Assembly: GCF_008271805.1 (NCBI RefSeq)
Contig: NZ_VSRY01000171.1
Location: 124,001-188,000, forward strand
Length of the DNA stretch: 64,000 nt
Origin: Streptomyces sp. TRM49041
GTDB taxonomy: Bacteria; Actinomycetota; Actinomycetes; Streptomycetales; Streptomycetaceae
Reading direction: 5' to 3'
The notes beneath the pieces are model-generated. The model was not told the DNA's origin, ran no database searches, and saw nothing but the letters and a program-made list of their open reading frames with translations. The first letter of the stretch is position 1, and every line of letters starts with the position of its first letter. Shown here in pieces: positions 60,208 to 64,000 of this stretch. The translations under genes and the position numbers were made by a program.

Positions 60208-60870
60208 CTACTTTTTCAGTTGCCCGGTGGGTTTCTCACCTTTTCGGGGCTTCCGTTTCACGTCCACGCCGCCCATCAGCGCGAAGCCCGTGATCCGCAC
60301 GCGCGGCGAGCCGGGCGTGCCCCCGCCCGCGCCGCGGTCGTCGAAGCCGCCCATGAAGCCGAAACCGGTCACCTCGACATGCAGGTCCTCGGGCACGACG
60401 ATGTCGACACCGCCCATGATCGGGAAGCAGCGGATCACGACCTCCCGGTCCTCGAAGTCCGCGTCCCGCAGATCGATGTCCCCGCCGCCGCAGAGCGCGA
60501 ACGCGGTGAAGGCCCGGCCAACGCTCCATCTGCCGCGCCGCCCGAAGCCGCCGCACACCGCGACCGCGCCACGTGAGGTGGCCGGCCGGCCGATGCGGTC
60601 CGCCCACGCGCCCGTGCCGCGGGGCGAGGACGATACCGGCGCGGGGCCGGAGGCCGGTGCCGGCAGGTCCCGGACCAGAGGCTCCAGCTCGCCGCGGGTC
60701 CTCGCCCGGTACGCCGCGTCCAGCCGCTCCTCGAACTCCGGCATGTCGAGGCGGCCCTCGGCGACGGCTTCCCGCAGCCGCTCGGCGACCTGCTCACGTT
60801 CCGTGTCCGACGCTCGCATCGCGGCGAGGTTCTCCGGGAGCCTGTCCGGGAGCTTGTCCGGGTCCGTCAT
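60208..60870 (-). CDS. DUF1707 protein with LiaF-like C-terminus
   Basis: A 220-residue protein. About 15-70 is DUF1707 (MRASDTEREQVAERLREAVAEGRLDMPEFEERL). The remainder (about 120-205) has a beta-repeat pattern with GGGDIDLRDA, IMGGVDIVVP and GFMGGFDD, as in LiaF/cell-wall-stress sensors. It starts 9 bases after the ABC ATPase gene ends, so it is probably in the exporter operon and could sense envelope stress. Confidence 0.82.
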   Translation of the reverse strand: MTDPDKLPDRLPENLAAMRASDTEREQVAERLREAVAEGRLDMPEFEERLDAAYRARTRGELEPLVRDLPAPASGPAPVSSSPRGTGAWADRIGRPATSRGAVAVCGGFGRRGRWSVGRAFTAFALCGGGDIDLRDADFEDREVVIRCFPIMGGVDIVVPEDLHVEVTGFGFMGGFDDRGAGGGTPGSPRVRITGFALMGGVDVKRKPRKGEKPTGQLKK

Positions 60871-60879
60871 GTCCCCAGA

Positions 60880-61854
60880 CTAGGCCGACAGCCGATCGGC
60901 GTACATCTTCGCGATCACAGCCTCGATGTCCGGTTCGCGGACCGACAGGTCGACCAGCGGATACGTGGCGGCGATCTCCGCGACGAGCGGCGCCGCGGAC
61001 GACGAGGCGGGGAACGCGAGCCACTGGCGCGGGCCCTCCACGCGGACCACCCGCGCGCCCGCCGGTTCGATGGGCGGCAGCTCGCGCTCCAGATCCACCA
61101 CCAGGGTCCGCTCGCTCGCGCCCACCTCGTGGAGGCCGCCCAGGGCGCCGTCGTACATGAGCCTTCCGTGGTCGATGACCATCACGCGTTTGCAGAGCTG
61201 TTCGATGTCGGTGAGGTCGTGGGTGGTGAGGAGGATCGTGGTGCCACGGTCGGCGTTCAGGTCGCGGAGGAATTCCCGCACCTTCGCCTTGGAGACGATG
61301 TCCAGGCCGATCGTCGGCTCGTCCAGGTAGAGGACCTCCGGGTCGTGCAGCAGCGCCGCCGCGATGTCGCCGCGCATCCGCTGCCCCAGCGACAGCTGAC
61401 GGACCGGCACCTCCAGCAGCGCGCCCAGGTCGAGGAGTTCCACGCACCGGTCGAGGTTCTCGCGGAAGCGAGCGTCGGGGATGCGGTACATGCGGTGCAT
61501 CAGCCGGTACGAGTCGCGCAGCGGCAGGTCCCACCACAGGGTCGTCCGCTGTCCGAAGACCACGCCGATGCGGCGGGCCAGCGTGGTGCGTTCCCGGGAG
61601 GGGTCGACGCCCGCGACGCGCAGGCGGCCGCCGCTCGGGGTGAGGATGCCGGTCAGCATCTTGATGGTGGTCGACTTCCCGGCGCCGTTCGGGCCGATGT
61701 AGCCGACCATCTCGCCGCGCGCCACCCGGAAGGTGATGCCGTCCACCGCCCGTACCTGCCGTCTCTCCCGGCGCAGGAGCCCCACTTTGCGGCGTACGTC
61801 GAAGACCTTCTCGACGTCTTCCAGATCGATGAAGTCCGGTTCCAGCGTGCTCAC
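60880..61854 (-). CDS. ABC-2 type exporter, ATP-binding protein
   Basis: A 324-residue ATPase: Walker A GPNGAGKST, Q-loop VFGQRTTLWWDLP, signature LSLGQRMR, Walker B VLYLDEPTIGLD, H-loop TTHDL. A C-terminal extension (about 245-320) is typical of this subgroup. The GTG start is 3 bases after the permease stop. Substrate unknown; the related group has members that export dyes and other hydrophobic compounds. Confidence 0.87.
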   Translation of the reverse strand: MSTLEPDFIDLEDVEKVFDVRRKVGLLRRERRQVRAVDGITFRVARGEMVGYIGPNGAGKSTTIKMLTGILTPSGGRLRVAGVDPSRERTTLARRIGVVFGQRTTLWWDLPLRDSYRLMHRMYRIPDARFRENLDRCVELLDLGALLEVPVRQLSLGQRMRGDIAAALLHDPEVLYLDEPTIGLDIVSKAKVREFLRDLNADRGTTILLTTHDLTDIEQLCKRVMVIDHGRLMYDGALGGLHEVGASERTLVVDLERELPPIEPAGARVVRVEGPRQWLAFPASSSAAPLVAEIAATYPLVDLSVREPDIEAVIAKMYADRLSA

Positions 61855-61857
61855 CAG

Positions 61858-62691
61858 TCAGCTCCCCGTGCTTCGGTACGAACGCAATCCCGCCCGCCAG
61901 GCCAGGCCAGCCAGGCCCACGCACACCGCCGCGACCAGCGGCGACGCGAAGGCCGCCCACGCGGGCAGGCCCGCCGGGGCGTCGCGGCCCAGCACATACA
62001 GGGCCGGTACCCAGTTCACGAACGCCAGCGGTACGACGTAGACGACACCGCGCACCAGCTCGCCCGCGAAGATGGTCGGCGGGTACTGGAGGAGGGTGTT
62101 CCCGCCGTACGTGAACGAGTTGGCGACCTCCGCGCCGTCCTGCGCCCAGAACTGGAACGCGGCGCCCGCCGTCATGACGGAGCCGAAGATCAGGGCGCCG
62201 GTCACGGCCGTCAGGGGGATCATCGCCGCCTTGAGCGGGGTCCACTCCACCCCGTCCAGCAGGACCAGGGACCAGACGAGGACGAGCAGCCCCTGAGTCA
62301 CGCGGCCGAGGCGCCGGAGCGCGAACCGGTCCGCCGCCACCTGCGCGAGCACCGGCGCCGGCCGCACCAGCAGCGTGTCGAGCGTGCCGTCCCGCACCCG
62401 CCGGCCGAGCCGCCCCACCTGGCCCAGCGCGAGGTCCGCGAGCCCGAACGCGGTGCTCGTCGTCCCGTACAGGAACGCCACCTCCGCGAAGGAGAAGCCC
62501 CCCAGGCCACGCACATGAGTGAACATCAGCAGGATCACGACGAAGTCGAAGAGCGTCGCCGTGAAGTTCGACAGCAGCGTCATCGCGAAGGAGAAGCGGT
62601 ACGTCATCGTCGAGCGGATCCACATGGCCGCGATCAGCCCGTACACGCGCAGGCCCTCCGCCGTCGCGGCCGCCCTGGTGCTCCTAGCCAC
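61858..62691 (-). CDS. ABC-2 type exporter permease 2
   Basis: A 277-residue membrane protein with about six helices (FDFVVILLMFTHV, GLLVLVWSLVLLDGV, AAVCVGLAGLAW). The region GQVGRLGRRVRDGTLDTLLVRPA corresponds to the amphipathic coupling segment. GTG 62691 overlaps the stop of permease 1 by 8 nt. Confidence 0.82.
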   Translation of the reverse strand: MARSTRAAATAEGLRVYGLIAAMWIRSTMTYRFSFAMTLLSNFTATLFDFVVILLMFTHVRGLGGFSFAEVAFLYGTTSTAFGLADLALGQVGRLGRRVRDGTLDTLLVRPAPVLAQVAADRFALRRLGRVTQGLLVLVWSLVLLDGVEWTPLKAAMIPLTAVTGALIFGSVMTAGAAFQFWAQDGAEVANSFTYGGNTLLQYPPTIFAGELVRGVVYVVPLAFVNWVPALYVLGRDAPAGLPAWAAFASPLVAAVCVGLAGLAWRAGLRSYRSTGS

Positions 62692-63484
62692 CCTGCACCA
62701 CCACCCGGCGTGTCGCCACGGCCTGGAGCGCCCGCCCCGCCGCCAGCAGCACCACGGCCCAGCCCGCCTGGAAGACGTACGCCTCCAGCAGTGCCCAGCC
62801 GGTCCGCTTCTCCAGGAACACATCGGCCGGCACCTGGAGCATCGACGCCCAGGGCAACGCCCTGGCCACCTCGCCGAGTACGCCCGGGAAGACGGTGAGC
62901 GGCAGCAGCATCCCGGAGAAGAACGTCCCCGACAGCCACGCCACCTGCACCACCCCCGCACCGTCCATCAGCCAGAAGGCGGTGAGCGCCACCAGGAACC
63001 AGATCCCGAAGCCCACCGTCACCCCGAGGAACACCGCCACCAGGAAGGCGAGCCAGGTCAGGGGGTGTTCGGGCAGCGCCAGGTCGAAGGCGAGTGCGCC
63101 CACGGCCATCGGTACGATCCCCCGCCCGAGCAGCTGGAACGCGGCGCGCCCCAGGTTGGCCGAGAACCACCACAGCTGGAGGTCGGCGGGCCGGTACAGG
63201 TCCACGGCGATGTCGCCCGTCTTGATCCGCTCGATCAGTTCGTCCTCGAAGCCGCCGCCCATCAGGGAGCAGGCGGCGAGCAGCGCCTGGCCGAGCCACA
63301 CGAAGGCGAGCGCCTCGGACATGTCGTAGCCGCCGAGTCGGGGGCGCTCGTTCCACAGGGCCATATAGGTGAACGTCAGGATGAACCCGAAGACGGTGTT
63401 GGTGAACACCCCGGCCGCGGTCGCCATGCGGTAGGTGGCATGGCGCCGGAACCCGCCGGTCAGCACGGCCGCGTAGAGCCGCAT
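62684..63484 (-). CDS. ABC-2 type exporter permease 1
   Basis: A 266-residue membrane protein, about six helices (GVFTNTVFGFILTFTYMALW, FLGVTVGFGIWFLVALTAFWL). It contains the ELIERIKTGDIAVDLYRPADL segment typical of this permease family. It heads the operon permease 1-permease 2-ATPase-DUF1707. The two permeases probably form a heterodimer. 63485-63671 contains no gene. Confidence 0.82.
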   Translation of the reverse strand: MRLYAAVLTGGFRRHATYRMATAAGVFTNTVFGFILTFTYMALWNERPRLGGYDMSEALAFVWLGQALLAACSLMGGGFEDELIERIKTGDIAVDLYRPADLQLWWFSANLGRAAFQLLGRGIVPMAVGALAFDLALPEHPLTWLAFLVAVFLGVTVGFGIWFLVALTAFWLMDGAGVVQVAWLSGTFFSGMLLPLTVFPGVLGEVARALPWASMLQVPADVFLEKRTGWALLEAYVFQAGWAVVLLAAGRALQAVATRRVVVQGG

Positions 63485-63671
63485 GTCGCCGCCTCCCCCT
63501 CTCCGCCGAAGCGGGTGAGCCTAGCCCCTGGCCGACGGGGGCCGCGACCGCTTTTCGGCTGGCCCGGCGGCGGGATGCGCGGGATGGGGGCGCGCGGAGT
63601 GCACTATGAGAGGGCGTTACAAAACACCACAAGTCGGACAGTCACCACGTTCGCGACCGTGCCGGAGACCC

Positions 63672-64000
63672 ATGAGCGACGACCCGCCGCAGCCCTCAGC
63701 CGGAGGCTGGGAGCCCCGTGACCCCACCGTCCACACACCGACCGTCCCGGGCCACCCCGCCGCGCCCTCCCGCCGGTCCCGCGGCGGGGGCCGGGGCCGG
63801 GCGCGAAGGCGGCGTACCGGCTGGCGCAGGCTCGTGCCGACCTGGCGGATGACCCTCGGCGGGTTCCTGCTCCTCGCGCTCGGCCTCGTCGGCGCGTTCT
63901 TCGCCGGGTACCACCTCGTCGACATCCCGCCCGCCAACCCCGCCGCCACCGCGCAGGCCAACGTCTACCTCTACGCCGACGGCAGCCCCCTCGCGCGGGG
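63672..64000 (+). CDS. Class A penicillin-binding protein, N-terminus (partial)
   Basis: The first 109 codons of a gene that continues beyond the window. ATG 63672 has GGAG upstream. A Pro/Arg-rich cytosolic stretch is followed by one membrane helix (MTLGGFLLLALGLVGAFFAGYHLVDI) and the start of the exported region (VYLYADGSPLAR). This matches the N-terminus of bifunctional transglycosylase/transpeptidase enzymes that build peptidoglycan. Domains proper are outside the window, so the assignment rests on the anchor region. Confidence 0.65.
   Translation, partial: MSDDPPQPSAGGWEPRDPTVHTPTVPGHPAAPSRRSRGGGRGRARRRRTGWRRLVPTWRMTLGGFLLLALGLVGAFFAGYHLVDIPPANPAATAQANVYLYADGSPLAR

Noticed and set aside
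58829..60883. 684-codon plus-strand frame
   Set aside because: Antisense to the DUF445 and DUF1707 genes; no recognisable domain.

Overview
The window is chromosomal DNA of a Streptomyces-like actinomycete. The base composition is very GC-rich and GTG/TTG starts are common. Many genes are joined by 4-nt ATGA/GTGA overlaps. The family content is typical of the genus: HATPase/XRE/DUF397 trio, SpoIIE-type PP2C phosphatase, class E and F sortases, a chitin-active LPMO under a DasR-type box, ectoine uptake genes and ROK and IclR regulators. No rRNA genes, CRISPR arrays or integrases were seen. Three identical tRNA-Lys(CUU) genes are present.

Left region (1-9 kb): a decayed carbohydrate locus. A GTGA-coupled minus-strand chain (broken sugar-kinase/sugar-binding-protein chimera, histidine phosphatase, 2-hydroxyacid dehydrogenase) faces a broken DeoR-type regulator and a polyol-type MFS permease. 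Two closely related HAD phosphatase domains flank it, one fused to the permease and one fused to a GAF-PP2C-HATPase signalling protein. A remnant IS1380-type transposase follows.

9-17 kb: an XRE/TPR regulator with a divergent partner, a histidine phosphatase, and a three-gene overlapping operon that looks like a Dna2-type nuclease-helicase split into three proteins: a RecB/Cas4-type nuclease with four conserved-looking cysteines, an unknown protein with a possible beta-barrel, and an SF1 helicase. The helicase 3' end is tandemly repeated.

17-42 kb: mostly stable Streptomyces housekeeping and secretome genes: M6-type metalloprotease, PAS-GGDEF-EAL protein, LLM oxidoreductase, an EutA-like racemase-family protein beside ehuBCDA, IclR regulator, AA10 LPMO, SPFH protein coupled to an NlpC/P60-type cell-wall protein, sortase F pair, HAD-IIA phosphatase, LAXTG surface protein, ROK regulator with a divergent oxidoreductase, FAH-family hydrolase, YidC paralogue, sortase E and a SEC-C/TPR protein.

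42-54.7 kb: an accessory island. A MrcB-type restriction endonuclease diverges from a PLD-helicase-DUF3427 protein across a promoter region full of repeats. An IS1634-family element sits in the last codons of the endonuclease gene. Next come a WhiJ-like regulatory trio, a methyltransferase, a mini-operon of three zinc-ribbon proteins, a second XRE regulator and a truncated AbiEi-like gene with a TTA codon. I regard the endonuclease/helicase pair as a candidate anti-phage system.

54.7-64 kb: a coupled membrane flavin electron-transfer operon (ferric-reductase-like protein, FMN-binding protein, ApbE), a class IV aminotransferase, DUF445 and DUF1707 proteins, an ABC-2 type exporter (two permeases and an ATPase) and the start of a class A penicillin-binding protein that runs off the right edge.
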